The notes under the pieces: generated by a model | Seen by the model: the letters and a program-made list of their open reading frames with translations, nothing else | Databases searched by the model: none | What the model was told of the DNA's origin: nothing | Shown here: piece by piece, positions 25,925 to 33,137 of the stretch | How the letters are laid out: the number at the start of each line of letters is the position of its first letter | Position numbering within the stretch: position 1 is the stretch's first letter | Assembly (NCBI RefSeq): GCF_017916475.1 | Contig: NZ_JAFMTB010000001.1 | Coordinates: 1,450,849 to 1,514,848 of the forward strand | Length of the DNA stretch: 64,000 nt | Origin: Patulibacter sp. SYSU D01012 | GTDB lineage: Bacteria; Actinomycetota; Thermoleophilia; Solirubrobacterales; Solirubrobacteraceae | Direction: 5' to 3' | Program-made: the position numbers and the translations under genes

Positions 25925-27315
25925 CGCTGCCCTCCCGGGAGGGGGACGTTCTCGAAGTACGCGCGGCCGACGGGCGGCGCGGGCGCCTGATCGATGAAGC
26001 GCGGGACCGTGCTGTCGAAGTCGAGATGCACGATGCGACCCGGGGGGCCGCTGCGGTTCTTGCCGACGATCACCTGGCTCGCGGCGATCGGCTGCGTCGT
26101 GTCGTCTCCGATCGACGGGTGGTCGGCGTGCAGCAGGAGGACGTTGTCGGCGTGCTGCTCGATCGCGCCGGAGTCGCGGAGGTCGGAGATCCGCGGCGGG
26201 CGACGCTCGGTCTCGCTGTTGCGGTTGAGCTGGACGAGCACGACGACGGCCATGTCCATGTCGATCGCGAGCACCTTGAGACGGCGGCTGATGTCGTCGA
26301 GCGCGTGGACGGGGGCCTGCTTGGAGTCCGCCTTGCGGATCAGGCCGAGGTAGTCGACCGCCAGGAGCTTGAAGTCGGGGTTCTGGGCCCGGTAGCGGCG
26401 GGCGAGCGCCTCGATGTCGACGATGGCCAGGTCCGCGGTGTCCGTGATCCCGAACCGGCGCATGGCCTCGTCGTTGCCGACGTCGAGGACGCGCTCCCAC
26501 TCGGCGCGGCGATCGTCGCCGCGCGGCTTGCGGGCCCGGGCGAGCCAGCGGGCGGAGACGCGCGCCTCGCCGGCAACGATGCGGTCCATCAGCTCGCGCT
26601 CGCTCATCTCCATCGAGACGAGCACCGCGTCGACCGCGTGCTTGTGCACGACGTTGCTGATGACGTGCTGGGCGAAGAGGCTCTTGCCCACGGACGGCCG
26701 GGCGCCGATGACGGTCATCGTGCCCGGGGCGAGCGACATGATCTCGTCGAGGCGGTGGAAGCCGAGGGTGTAGCCGAGCTGCTCGCCCGGGTTCTCCCAC
26801 CGCCGGAGCGCGTCGTCGAAGGCGTCAGCCACGGTGCGGATCTGCGGCGTGCGGTGCACGAGCGCGGACCCGTACGTGGCCTCCGTGAGGGCGGTGATCG
26901 TGTCGTCGATGGGGCGGTCGAGCTGGCCGACGTGCCGCATCGCGTGGTCGAGCGCGCCGGCCAGGCGGCGGCGAGCGGCCAAGTCGCGGAGCACGCGCGC
27001 ATGCTCCGCGCTCGGGTCCGGGTCGGCTTGCTCGGTGGCCGCCTGGATCGTCGCGAAGACGGTGTCGAGATCGACGCTGCCGACGAGGAGGTCGGGGCGA
27101 CGTTCGAGAAGGTCGACGAGGACGATGTCGTCGAGGTCGGCGCGCGCCTCGATGCGCTCCGCGATGACGCCCCAGAGCGTCCGGTGCGCGTCGATCGTGA
27201 AGTGCTCGGGGAGCACGCGGTGGTCGAGGACGTACGACTCGGCGGCCGCGGAGTTGCGGAAGGCGGTCCCGATGACGCGCAGCTCGAGGGGGTGGTTGCA
27301 GAGGGTGTCGTTCAC
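25921..27315 (-). CDS. DnaB-like replicative helicase
   Basis: A 464-residue phage helicase that unwinds the fork. The N-terminal DnaB domain (about 5-105) begins ELRVIGTAFRN; the RecA-like domain has Walker A GARPSVGKS, a Walker B-like LLAVDYLGL, VVVLVQLNRN, and late motifs ADNVLLLH and VIVGKNRSGP. The GTG start overlaps the stop of the gene before it. It lies in the same operon as an iteron-bearing initiator gene, which suggests the phage brings its own origin and loads its own helicase. Confidence 0.92.
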   Translation of the reverse strand: MNDTLCNHPLELRVIGTAFRNSAAAESYVLDHRVLPEHFTIDAHRTLWGVIAERIEARADLDDIVLVDLLERRPDLLVGSVDLDTVFATIQAATEQADPDPSAEHARVLRDLAARRRLAGALDHAMRHVGQLDRPIDDTITALTEATYGSALVHRTPQIRTVADAFDDALRRWENPGEQLGYTLGFHRLDEIMSLAPGTMTVIGARPSVGKSLFAQHVISNVVHKHAVDAVLVSMEMSERELMDRIVAGEARVSARWLARARKPRGDDRRAEWERVLDVGNDEAMRRFGITDTADLAIVDIEALARRYRAQNPDFKLLAVDYLGLIRKADSKQAPVHALDDISRRLKVLAIDMDMAVVVLVQLNRNSETERRPPRISDLRDSGAIEQHADNVLLLHADHPSIGDDTTQPIAASQVIVGKNRSGPPGRIVHLDFDSTVPRFIDQAPAPPVGRAYFENVPLPGGQR

Positions 27316-27848
27316 GCGGTCCTGCGGTTCTGTCGGGCGGCGGACGCGCGCGCTGCGGCGGCGTCGGCCTCGTCCCACTTGCGGTCGACCTCGGCGCGCT
27401 CGGCGGCCAGGGTCGGGGTCTCGGTCGTCGGCGTGGTCAGCCACGGCATGTCGTCGAGCGTCAGCTCGGCGAGGCCAGGGATGCGCTCGCCGAGCAGCGC
27501 GTCGACGGAGGCGACGGCGCGCCGGGCGTCGAGGTCGTCCTGGTAGGCGGCGCCCGCCTCCCAGGAAGCGCGAGCCTCGTCGCTGTCCATCCACGCCCGG
27601 TCGGCGTCCGTGAGGATCGGGCCGTCCGGGACAGGCGTGGCCGCCGGCGCCTCGCTCGGCGGGGCGGGAAGCGGGTCGTGGACCCACTGGTCCCCGGCGA
27701 GCAGCCAGTCGGGGTTGAGCGACGACCGGCGCGGGTCGGTGGGCGAAGCGCCGGTGCGCCGGCGCGGCAGCGGGACGACGTCGGCGTCGCGCTCCCGGGC
27801 GGGCGCCTCGGGTGCGCGGAGGCGGTCGAGGTTGAAGCGGAACGTCAT
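27312..27848 (-). CDS. Unidentified protein between initiator and helicase genes
   Basis: A 178-residue acidic protein with a basic start (MTFRFNLDRLR), a Pro-rich middle and a C-terminal helix ending in RTA. Overlaps with both neighbours are four bases. By position, between an initiator-like gene and a DnaB helicase, it could be a helicase loader, but it has no Walker A motif, so an ATPase loader is ruled out. No family is recognised. Confidence 0.7.
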   Translation of the reverse strand: MTFRFNLDRLRAPEAPARERDADVVPLPRRRTGASPTDPRRSSLNPDWLLAGDQWVHDPLPAPPSEAPAATPVPDGPILTDADRAWMDSDEARASWEAGAAYQDDLDARRAVASVDALLGERIPGLAELTLDDMPWLTTPTTETPTLAAERAEVDRKWDEADAAAARASAARQNRRTA

Positions 27849-28984
27849 CGTCCGTCCGGCTCCATCGGCGGGGTGCGGATGCCGATGTCCAGGCGGCTCT
27901 CGTGCCCGACCCGCCGGACGTTGTCGGACACGAGACGGTCGACGTCGCGAATCCTGGCGGCGACCGCCTCCGTCGAGGGCTGCAGGCCGGCGTACGCCTT
28001 GCGGACACGGCTGACCGCCATGCGCGTCTCGTAGGTGTCGGCCGCCCGGCCGACGAGCTGCACGTCCTTCCAGCCCGCGGCGACGACGAGCGACGCCAGC
28101 GGCAGCTCGCTCTGCTGCAGGGCGACGAGCGTGTCGAGCTCGTTCCCGTGGGCCCGCACCGCCTGCTCGAGCTGCACCCGGGCGCCCTCCCAGCTGTCCC
28201 GCGACCCGGACCCGTCGGCCCCGAGCGCACCGCGCGTCCAGTCGCGCAACTTGAACTCCAGCGCCGTCAGGGGGCGGGCCGTGGTCAAGTCGCCGGATAG
28301 CCGAGCGGCCGCCGCTGACGCGGCGATCTGCGCCCACGGGGCGCCGGGATTCGCCTGGATGAGCGACACGATGCCCACCTCGGCGCCCGCCATGAGGGCT
28401 GGCGCCCACTGGGCGACGCCGCGCATGTGCTGCTCGACGTCGTCGCGATAGACCGCCATCGCGTCGACCGCCGGCTGCTCGCTTCGCGCGCGCTCGGCAG
28501 CTGACGTGTCCCTAGCTGGCGTGTCAGTTGACGTGTTGTGTCGGGAATCCCGACTTGGGCCGGGGTGAATCCCGACTTGGGCATGGGAAGATCCCGACGT
28601 CGGCTTTTCCGACTTGGGCACCGAAGATCCCGACTTCGGCTTGCTCAGATGGGCGGTGATGAGCCGCCCGTACTCGGGGTGGTTCCGCGGGTCCAGGAGG
28701 TTCCCACGGTCCTCGTCACGCGGGGCGAGGACGATCAAGGACGTGGTCGGGGAGCCATCCGGCTTCCAGCGCCGAATACGCTCGATGTGGCCGCCGTCCT
28801 CGAGCTTCTGCAGGTAGCTGATCGCGGTCTCTCGGTGGCACTCCAAGACGCCGGCGAAGTAGTCGACGCCGCCCCACATCACTCCGTAGTCGTCGCAGAC
28901 GTCGGCGGCGATCATCAGGGCCGCCTTGCGGCCCGTTGCGCCGGTGATGCGCTTCTTCGCGAAGCTCGTCGCGTGGTTGCTCAT
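27845..28984 (-). CDS. Replication initiator-like winged-helix protein
   Basis: A 379-residue protein. The N-terminal winged helix (about 10-90) includes GRKAALMIAADVCDDYG, HRETAISYLQKLEDGGHIE and a wing. A Ser/Pro/Lys-rich linker (about 115-165) holds imperfect PKSGSS units and coincides with the DNA repeats described separately. The C-terminal half is helical. The N-terminal fold plus helicase gene downstream fits phage initiators of the lambda O or DnaD-like type. The start ATG overlaps the stop of the gene before it. Confidence 0.75.
   Translation of the reverse strand: MSNHATSFAKKRITGATGRKAALMIAADVCDDYGVMWGGVDYFAGVLECHRETAISYLQKLEDGGHIERIRRWKPDGSPTTSLIVLAPRDEDRGNLLDPRNHPEYGRLITAHLSKPKSGSSVPKSEKPTSGSSHAQVGIHPGPSRDSRHNTSTDTPARDTSAAERARSEQPAVDAMAVYRDDVEQHMRGVAQWAPALMAGAEVGIVSLIQANPGAPWAQIAASAAAARLSGDLTTARPLTALEFKLRDWTRGALGADGSGSRDSWEGARVQLEQAVRAHGNELDTLVALQQSELPLASLVVAAGWKDVQLVGRAADTYETRMAVSRVRKAYAGLQPSTEAVAARIRDVDRLVSDNVRRVGHESRLDIGIRTPPMEPDGR
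28500..28537. repeat. Three short direct repeats next to the iterons
   Basis: GCTGACGTGTC (28500-28510), GCTGGCGTGTC (28515-28525) and GTTGACGTGTT (28527-28537) stand in tandem inside the initiator gene. Spacings are 15 and 12, both multiples of three, so a protein-level repeat (NTSTDTPARDTS) can also explain them. Confidence 0.5.
28547..28640. repeat. Iteron-like array, candidate phage replication origin
   Basis: Five copies of about 14 bases with consensus ATCCCGACTTGGGC start at 28547, 28569, 28591, 28606 (TT for the first AT and one base changed) and 28627. Spacing is 22, 22, 15 and 21 bases. Because the spacings are not all multiples of three, the copies are read in different frames (PKSG, PKSE, PTSG, AQVGI, GPSRD), so the DNA, not the protein, is conserved. 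An origin inside the initiator gene is the lambda O arrangement. Confidence 0.65.
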
Positions 28985-29424
28985 CGACGTCCCGTGCGGA
29001 GGAGCGAGATCGCGTCGCGCAGGCGCCAGGACATGGCGTCGATCGCGTTCTGCAGCTCGGGGTCCGTGGCGTCGCGGAAGCCGATGTGCTGCTCGAGCGT
29101 GCGCAGCGCCCCGTAGGTGCTGTTCGCGGCCTCGTAGGCGGCGTCGTCGATGCCGGCGGGCCCCGTCATGCCCGCGCGGGCGGCCGCGTCGATGACGACC
29201 GCCTGGGCGGGCGCGAGCACGTTGTCCGGGGCGGGGCCGTCGGGGGAGGGCACCCGTCCGGTGGCCTCGCCCATGTAGGTGAGCATGGGGCGCAGGAGGT
29301 GGTTGCAGAGGCGGGCGAGCGCTTCGCTCCCGTCCGCCTGCGTCGCGGCGCGGATCGCCTTGGTCAGGCCGCGGATCGCCGCGACGTCGGTCGCCGGGAT
29401 GACCGGCTGCAGGTCGGTGCTCAT
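28981..29424 (-). CDS. Unidentified early protein
   Basis: A 147-residue soluble, mostly helical protein (MSTDLQPVIPATDVAAIRG). There are no Cys motifs or HTH. It overlaps its neighbours by four bases at each end in the early operon. Nothing in the sequence gives a function. Confidence 0.7.
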   Translation of the reverse strand: MSTDLQPVIPATDVAAIRGLTKAIRAATQADGSEALARLCNHLLRPMLTYMGEATGRVPSPDGPAPDNVLAPAQAVVIDAAARAGMTGPAGIDDAAYEAANSTYGALRTLEQHIGFRDATDPELQNAIDAMSWRLRDAISLLRTGRR

Positions 29425-29615
29425 GCGGGGTCCTTGAGGGCGGCGAGAGGGCGGGCGGGGCCGGACGCCCCGGAGCCGTAGGTGGAGACGAGGGCGTCCA
29501 TCGACCGCGCGAGCTCGGCCAGAGCGAAGCGCGCGAGGGGGTCGACGACGTCGGCGTCGGCCAGGCCGGCGCGGAAGACCCGCGCGGCGTGGGCGTAGTA
29601 GGACGCGGGCATCAT
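29421..29615 (-). CDS. Small unidentified early protein
   Basis: 64 residues, starting MMPASYYAHAARVF. The first of two adjacent ATGs is taken because it overlaps the upstream stop as ATGA. It is mainly helical, with AELARSMDALVSTYG in the middle. No family recognised. Confidence 0.6.
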   Translation of the reverse strand: MMPASYYAHAARVFRAGLADADVVDPLARFALAELARSMDALVSTYGSGASGPARPLAALKDPA

Positions 29616-29947
29616 GCGGGCACCGCCGCGATACCGTCGTCGCCGCCGTCCGGGAACCGTGGCGGGGCGAGCGGCTGCTTGGCGTGCTTCCGCCGGAGCT
29701 GCGCGATCTTCTGCCCGGACGCGACCGGGATGTGCTCGATCGACCCGCCGAACTCGTGCGTCAGGAGGACCGCGTCGGACGCCTGCGCCCAGCAGGGGCG
29801 CGTGCGGTCGAAGTGGTAGTCGCCGACGGTGGCGTCGAGGTGCTGGTCGCGCTGCTGCCCGAACGCGACGGAGAGGGTGGCCCAGCGGTCGGTGGGTTCG
29901 ATCGGCTCGCCACAGAAGTCGCAGAGCCGGACGTTGATGACGCTCAT
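29612..29947 (-). CDS. Small protein with CxxC zinc-type motif
   Basis: 111 residues. The N-terminus has CDFCGEPIEPTDRW, a treble-clef-like half site; a later HFDRTRPCW may complete it. The C-terminal 30 residues are basic then Gly/Asp rich. It lies in the leftward early operon with four-base overlaps. Function unknown. Confidence 0.7.
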   Translation of the reverse strand: MSVINVRLCDFCGEPIEPTDRWATLSVAFGQQRDQHLDATVGDYHFDRTRPCWAQASDAVLLTHEFGGSIEHIPVASGQKIAQLRRKHAKQPLAPPRFPDGGDDGIAAVPA

Positions 29948-30603
29948 GCGACCGCCCTGAGGGCCGTGGAGGGCGCCGACGCACCAGCGAACCGGGCGCC
30001 CATCGGGGACTTGTGACCCTCGGCGTAGAGGACGTCGTGCAGCCGCCGGACCGCCGCGCCGGAGCGCGCGTCCAGGTCGTCGGCCAGCTCGGGGTAGTGC
30101 TTCTCGAAGGCCTCTCGGCAGCGGAAGAAGAGCAGCCGCTCGGCAGCGAGGGCGGGGGCACGGAGCGGGTCGGGGCGGCCGGCGTCATCGAGTGTGACCC
30201 CGTACCTCGCGGCGAGGCCGAAGCGGTCGACGGCGAGCTTGCGCTCGAGTACGAGGTGCTCCGCGCGCCAGTCCTCCTCGATGTAGTCGCGCTCGTCGTC
30301 CTGGAAGCCGGACTCGATCTCGTTGAGCACGAGCTCATGGAGGCGCTGGATGACGATGGGATCGTCGATCTCGCGGTCGCCGGAGTGGTCGGCGTCCTCG
30401 GGCCCCAGCGCTTCTGCGACGCGGAGGGAGAGGCGGAGCCTGCCGAGGGGCTCATCGTTCACGGTTCGGTCCATGCCGATCCGCTCGCAGGCGTCGAACT
30501 CGCCGCTGAGGTAGGAGCGCAGCACGCCGCGCTCGTCGAGGGTGAGGGTCACGGACGACGGCAGCACGAGCTGGCCGTCGCCGGACGACGGTGTAGTCTT
30601 CAT
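29944..30603 (-). CDS. Unidentified early protein
   Basis: 219 residues, acidic, with long helices (DREIDDPIVIQRLHELVLNE, DDERDYIEEDWRAEHLVLE). The ATG at 30603 is chosen because AGGAA lies about 7 bases upstream; longer versions of the frame run through the preceding hairpin. It is the first gene after the XRE regulator. No catalytic motif seen. Confidence 0.7.
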   Translation of the reverse strand: MKTTPSSGDGQLVLPSSVTLTLDERGVLRSYLSGEFDACERIGMDRTVNDEPLGRLRLSLRVAEALGPEDADHSGDREIDDPIVIQRLHELVLNEIESGFQDDERDYIEEDWRAEHLVLERKLAVDRFGLAARYGVTLDDAGRPDPLRAPALAAERLLFFRCREAFEKHYPELADDLDARSGAAVRRLHDVLYAEGHKSPMGARFAGASAPSTALRAVA

Positions 30604-30626
30604 CGGGATTCCTGTTGTGGTTTCAG

Positions 30627-30655
30627 AGCCCCGCCGGTAGCCGCCGCGCGGGGTT
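30627..30655 (-). terminator. Hairpin between XRE gene and rest of early operon
   Basis: AGCCCCGC (30627-30634) pairs with GCGGGGTT (30648-30655), 8 pairs including one G-T, loop 13. It lies between the XRE stop and the next start. There is no T-run, so it may be a partial terminator or attenuator controlling the replication genes. Confidence 0.35.
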
Positions 30656-30673
30656 CGCTCTTGTGGGGTGCGC

Positions 30674-30919
30674 TCAGGCCGGTGTTGCGATGGCCTGGCG
30701 GTCGCGCTCGGGGAGAAGCGTCGCGGGCTCCACGTCGTAGAACCCGGCGATCTTGCGAAGCGTCTGGATGCGCGGCCCCCGGCCCTCGTCCCGCTCGAAG
30801 CGGTAGATGGTCTGGGTGGAGACGCCGATGCCCTGGGCGGCCTCTTCGACGGTGAGGGCCTGCCGCAGACGAAGCGCACGAGCGCGCGTCCCGGGAGTTG
30901 TGGGAGCGGTGTCGGTCAT
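30674..30919 (-). CDS. XRE/Cro-type HTH regulator
   Basis: 81 residues from the ATG at 30919 (MTDTAPTTPG). HTH: LRQALTVEEAAQGIGVS then TQTIYRFERDEG, followed by TLRKIAGFYDVEPATLL, the standard HTH_3 fold. An upstream ATG at 30955 lies inside the predicted -10 element, so the shorter form is preferred. It is the first gene of the leftward early operon and divergent from the repressor, which is where Cro sits in lambdoid phages. Confidence 0.85.
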   Translation of the reverse strand: MTDTAPTTPGTRARALRLRQALTVEEAAQGIGVSTQTIYRFERDEGRGPRIQTLRKIAGFYDVEPATLLPERDRQAIATPA

Positions 30920-30950
30920 GTTGGTCTCGGTCGGCTGACTAGCCGGGGCA

Positions 30951-30979
30951 AGCATGAGTCAAGCGCGCAGCAAAGTCAA
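30951..30979 (-). promoter_or_regulatory. Early leftward promoter
   Basis: Minus strand TTGACT (30979-30974), 17-base spacer, CATGCT (30956-30951). The -35 is five of six to consensus, the -10 weak, as expected for a regulated promoter. A second TTGACT lies at 30962-30957. Confidence 0.5.
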
Positions 30980-30980
30980 G

Positions 30981-31027
30981 GCAAGTTTCGTTGCAAGCCG
31001 TGCAAAGCGTCGGAAACGCCGTACGGT
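30981..31027 (+). promoter_or_regulatory. Repressor promoter and operator-like repeats
   Basis: TACGGT (31022-31027) ends 6 bases before the repressor ATG: a leaderless promoter. Upstream is the inverted repeat GCAA-N6-TTGC (30981-30994) and the related TGCAA at 31001-31005. Together with the divergent TTGACT promoter this is the likely lysis/lysogeny switch. Confidence 0.45.
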
Positions 31028-31033
31028 GGGCCG

Positions 31034-31609
31034 ATGCCCGACGACAGAGAGACCCCCGCGGACCGCTTGGATCTGCTGCTTCGGAGCTTCCCCGGGGGTG
31101 CGCGCGCGCTCGCCGCGAAGATCGGCGTGAACGAGACCCAGGTCTCAAGGTGGCGACGCGGGCGTACCGCGATCGACTGGGCGCGGGCGGAGCAAATTGC
31201 CCCGGTTCTCGGCGTGAGCCCGGGCACCCTCTACGCGGGCAAGCCCGGCTGGAAGCCCCCGCACCTCGGGGCCACGGGCGACGAACCCTCGAAGCTTGAG
31301 CTGGAGCGCGAGTCGACGTCGATGACGGTCGCCGAGTTGCTCCTGCGGGCAGAGCGGGTCGACGAGATCATCAGCCGGCTCGAGCGCCTGGAGCGGGCGA
31401 TCGAGGAGGTAGCGGGGATCAGCCTCGACACCTTCGTCGAGGGCGACATCGACTACGAGGACGCGCACGGACCGTGGGCGCCCCCCGGGTCGACCTCTAG
31501 TCGCGCGCTGGAGCGAGAGCTAGAGGGCGAAGCCCAGCGAGCCGAAGAGCATGACGACGTTGACGCAGAAGCGAGCCGCGGTCGTCATCGTCGAGCCCAG
31601 GGGTCGTGA
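31034..31609 (+). CDS. Phage repressor-like HTH protein
   Basis: 191 residues. HTH (about 12-60): GGARALAAKIGVNETQVSRW, RRGRTAIDWARAEQIAPVLG. Then a linker and a likely coiled coil (LLLRAERVDEIISRLERLE, ERAIEEVAG) for oligomerisation, and an acidic tail. There is no Ser-Lys LexA-type peptidase, so RecA-driven self-cleavage is not expected. Placed divergent from the XRE gene with a leaderless promoter, it is the best candidate for the lysogenic repressor. Its last 113 bases overlap an opposing small gene. Confidence 0.75.
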   Translation: MPDDRETPADRLDLLLRSFPGGARALAAKIGVNETQVSRWRRGRTAIDWARAEQIAPVLGVSPGTLYAGKPGWKPPHLGATGDEPSKLELERESTSMTVAELLLRAERVDEIISRLERLERAIEEVAGISLDTFVEGDIDYEDAHGPWAPPGSTSSRALERELEGEAQRAEEHDDVDAEASRGRHRRAQGS

Positions 31610-31721
31610 GCGCGTCGTCGTACGCGGACACGAGCTGGGCGTAGGCGGCTCGGCGCGCTGCGGCCGGGTCCGCGGGTGCGCCGTAGGTATCGGGTACTGC
31701 CATCAGGATCGGACGCTTCAC
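31497..31721 (-). CDS. Small protein convergent with the repressor
   Basis: 74 residues starting at a GTG (VKRPILMAVPD) because GGAGGA (31732-31727) lies 5 bases upstream, the best ribosome site in this region. The body AARRAAYAQLVSAYDDAL, GLDDDDRGSLLRQRRHALR looks like a real helical protein. The 3' third is antisense to the repressor end. Function unknown. Confidence 0.45.
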   Translation of the reverse strand: MKRPILMAVPDTYGAPADPAAARRAAYAQLVSAYDDALTTPGLDDDDRGSLLRQRRHALRLAGLRPLALAPARD

Positions 31722-31949
31722 GCGCTTCCTCCGGTCCCAGACCGCCGCTATCCCCACGCTGTGATCCTGCATCGCCGGGCGGTCGATCAGCGGCAGGAAC
31801 GGCAGCGTCCCAGGGCTAGCGGACGGACCGGCGAACGCACGTTCGCAAACACCGGCAACGGGCCCATGAAATCTCCTGCATAGAGCAGGGGGAGCCGGAC
31901 GGTCGTCCATGCTGGCTGGCTCGAGCTTCCGCTGTTCGCCCATCCGGCG

Positions 31950-31955
31950 TACGGT
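31950..31955 (+). promoter_or_regulatory. -10 hexamer TACGGT for the secreted cargo protein
   Basis: TACGGT ends 7 bases before the GTG at 31963, identical in sequence to the repressor hexamer and giving a leaderless mRNA. The gene thus has its own promoter and could be expressed in the lysogen. Confidence 0.5.
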
Positions 31956-31962
31956 GATACCC

Positions 31963-32664
31963 GTGAACCGTGCTCTCGCCCTGCCCGCTGTCGCGATCAG
32001 CGTCGCGTGCGCCTTCCCCGCCGCCGCCGGCGCGGTGCGTCCGGCCACGCCCGACGAGCACGCGTCGATCGCCGCCACCGTCGAGCAGGACCCGACGTGC
32101 GTCACGGTCCTGCTCTCGACGGCGCCTGGCCTCGGGGCCGAGTACGGCCGGGTCGAGAGCACCAACGCCGACGGGTGCCCGATCGCCGACGGCTTCACGA
32201 CCGTCGACAACGCGGCGACGAAGCCCGGCTACTGGCTGCAGGGCTACTCGGCGAACGACGACGACCTACCGCCCTGCGAGCAGTACGGCGTGCCCCCGGC
32301 CGCGGGCGTCGACCTCAACATCTGCGATCCGCGGCCGGCGAAGACCTACGCCTCGTACTTCGGCGGGCTCGAGTACCGCCCGCGCTCGCTTCCCCAGGGA
32401 GCGCACGGCGGCTACCAGAACGTCCGGTGGAGCTCGTGGGACCGCACGCGGGCCGTCGGCCGCGGGGTCCTCCGGTACGAGGATCGAGACTTGAAGCTAC
32501 GCGTGCCCGTGAGGATCACGCTGTACCGGGTGCGCTTCTGCCCGACGGGAGAGCGTGCCTTCACCCGCCGACGCGTCGTGGCGGTTCGGCAGCGGGATCG
32601 GAAGGCGATCCGCTTCGCGACGCGGGCGCGCGCCTTCGGCGACTGCACGATCAAGGGCCGGTAG
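31963..32664 (+). CDS. Secreted six-cysteine protein, prophage cargo
   Basis: 233 residues. A Sec signal (VNRALALPAVAISVACAFPA, AAAGAV) runs to about residue 24. The mature part has six Cys (TCVT, GCPI, PCEQ, NICD, FCPT, DCTI), suggesting disulfides outside the cell, and a basic C-terminal third. The GTG at 31963 is preferred over the ATG at 31909 because it begins the signal and fits the TACGGT hexamer. It lies between the switch and the toxin-antitoxin pair, has its own promoter and a strong terminator, and is opposite to the late genes: the layout of a moron or lysogenic-conversion gene. Function unknown. Confidence 0.78.
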   Translation: MNRALALPAVAISVACAFPAAAGAVRPATPDEHASIAATVEQDPTCVTVLLSTAPGLGAEYGRVESTNADGCPIADGFTTVDNAATKPGYWLQGYSANDDDLPPCEQYGVPPAAGVDLNICDPRPAKTYASYFGGLEYRPRSLPQGAHGGYQNVRWSSWDRTRAVGRGVLRYEDRDLKLRVPVRITLYRVRFCPTGERAFTRRRVVAVRQRDRKAIRFATRARAFGDCTIKGR

Positions 32665-32684
32665 CCGGAGGCGTCCCGGAACGA

Positions 32685-32714
32685 CGAAGACCCCGCCGTG
32701 AGGCGGGGTCTTCG
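32685..32714. terminator. Strong bidirectional terminator
   Basis: A perfect 13-bp stem, CGAAGACCCCGCC (32685-32697) and GGCGGGGTCTTCG (32702-32714), loop GTGA. The ends supply A/T-containing tracts in both directions, serving the cargo gene (plus) and the toxin gene (minus). Confidence 0.8.
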
Positions 32715-32726
32715 TGAACCTGCGTT

Positions 32727-33137
32727 TCAGCCGCTACTGAGGTCGACGATCTCGTGACCGCCCTTCTGCAACACGATGGCCTGGGGCCCTGGATTGTCCA
32801 GCATGGCCTTGATGACCGGCCAATTGAGCGCGAAGCACCCGAGCTTCACGAGGACGTCGTAGTTGGCCCGCGCGTACGCGATCAGGATGCCACCGCTCTG
32901 GCAGAGCGCATCGCGCTCCGGCCCCTGCTGCAGGATGGCCTTATCCTGGGTCAGGATCGCGTAGCCGGAAACGGAAGCCTCCTCGATCCACCACTCGTCG
33001 CCGTTCTGGGCGACCTGCATCGCTGGATGGACGTCGTGCTGGAAGGTCGCCGTGACGCCGGTGAGCGCCGTGAAGGCGTTGAGCGCCTCTGCGACGCGTC
33101 GGCCCACGCCGTTCTCGACGTAGAGCTTGTCGATCAC
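32727..33137 (-). CDS. PIN-like toxin (VapC45-like)
   Basis: 136 residues. The pattern of PIN/DUF5615-like RNases is visible: IDKLYVENGVGRRVAEAL at the N-terminus, then DEWWIEEAS, AILTQDKAILQ with spaced acidic residues, and a final hydrophobic strand. It would cleave RNA when free of antitoxin. It follows the putative antitoxin with a four-base overlap and ends at a strong terminator. Known from family: such toxins pair with DUF433 antitoxins. Activity here is inferred. Confidence 0.7.
   Translation of the reverse strand: MIDKLYVENGVGRRVAEALNAFTALTGVTATFQHDVHPAMQVAQNGDEWWIEEASVSGYAILTQDKAILQQGPERDALCQSGGILIAYARANYDVLVKLGCFALNWPVIKAMLDNPGPQAIVLQKGGHEIVDLSSG

Noticed and set aside
28500-28640. 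CRISPR-like array
   Set aside because: Units are about 14 bases with spacers of 1-8 bases inside a coding gene. That is an iteron pattern, not repeats with 30-base spacers.
31551-31883. Plus-strand frame between repressor and cargo gene
   Set aside because: Poor composition and no start signal. The minus-strand 74-residue ORF with GGAGGA is better supported.
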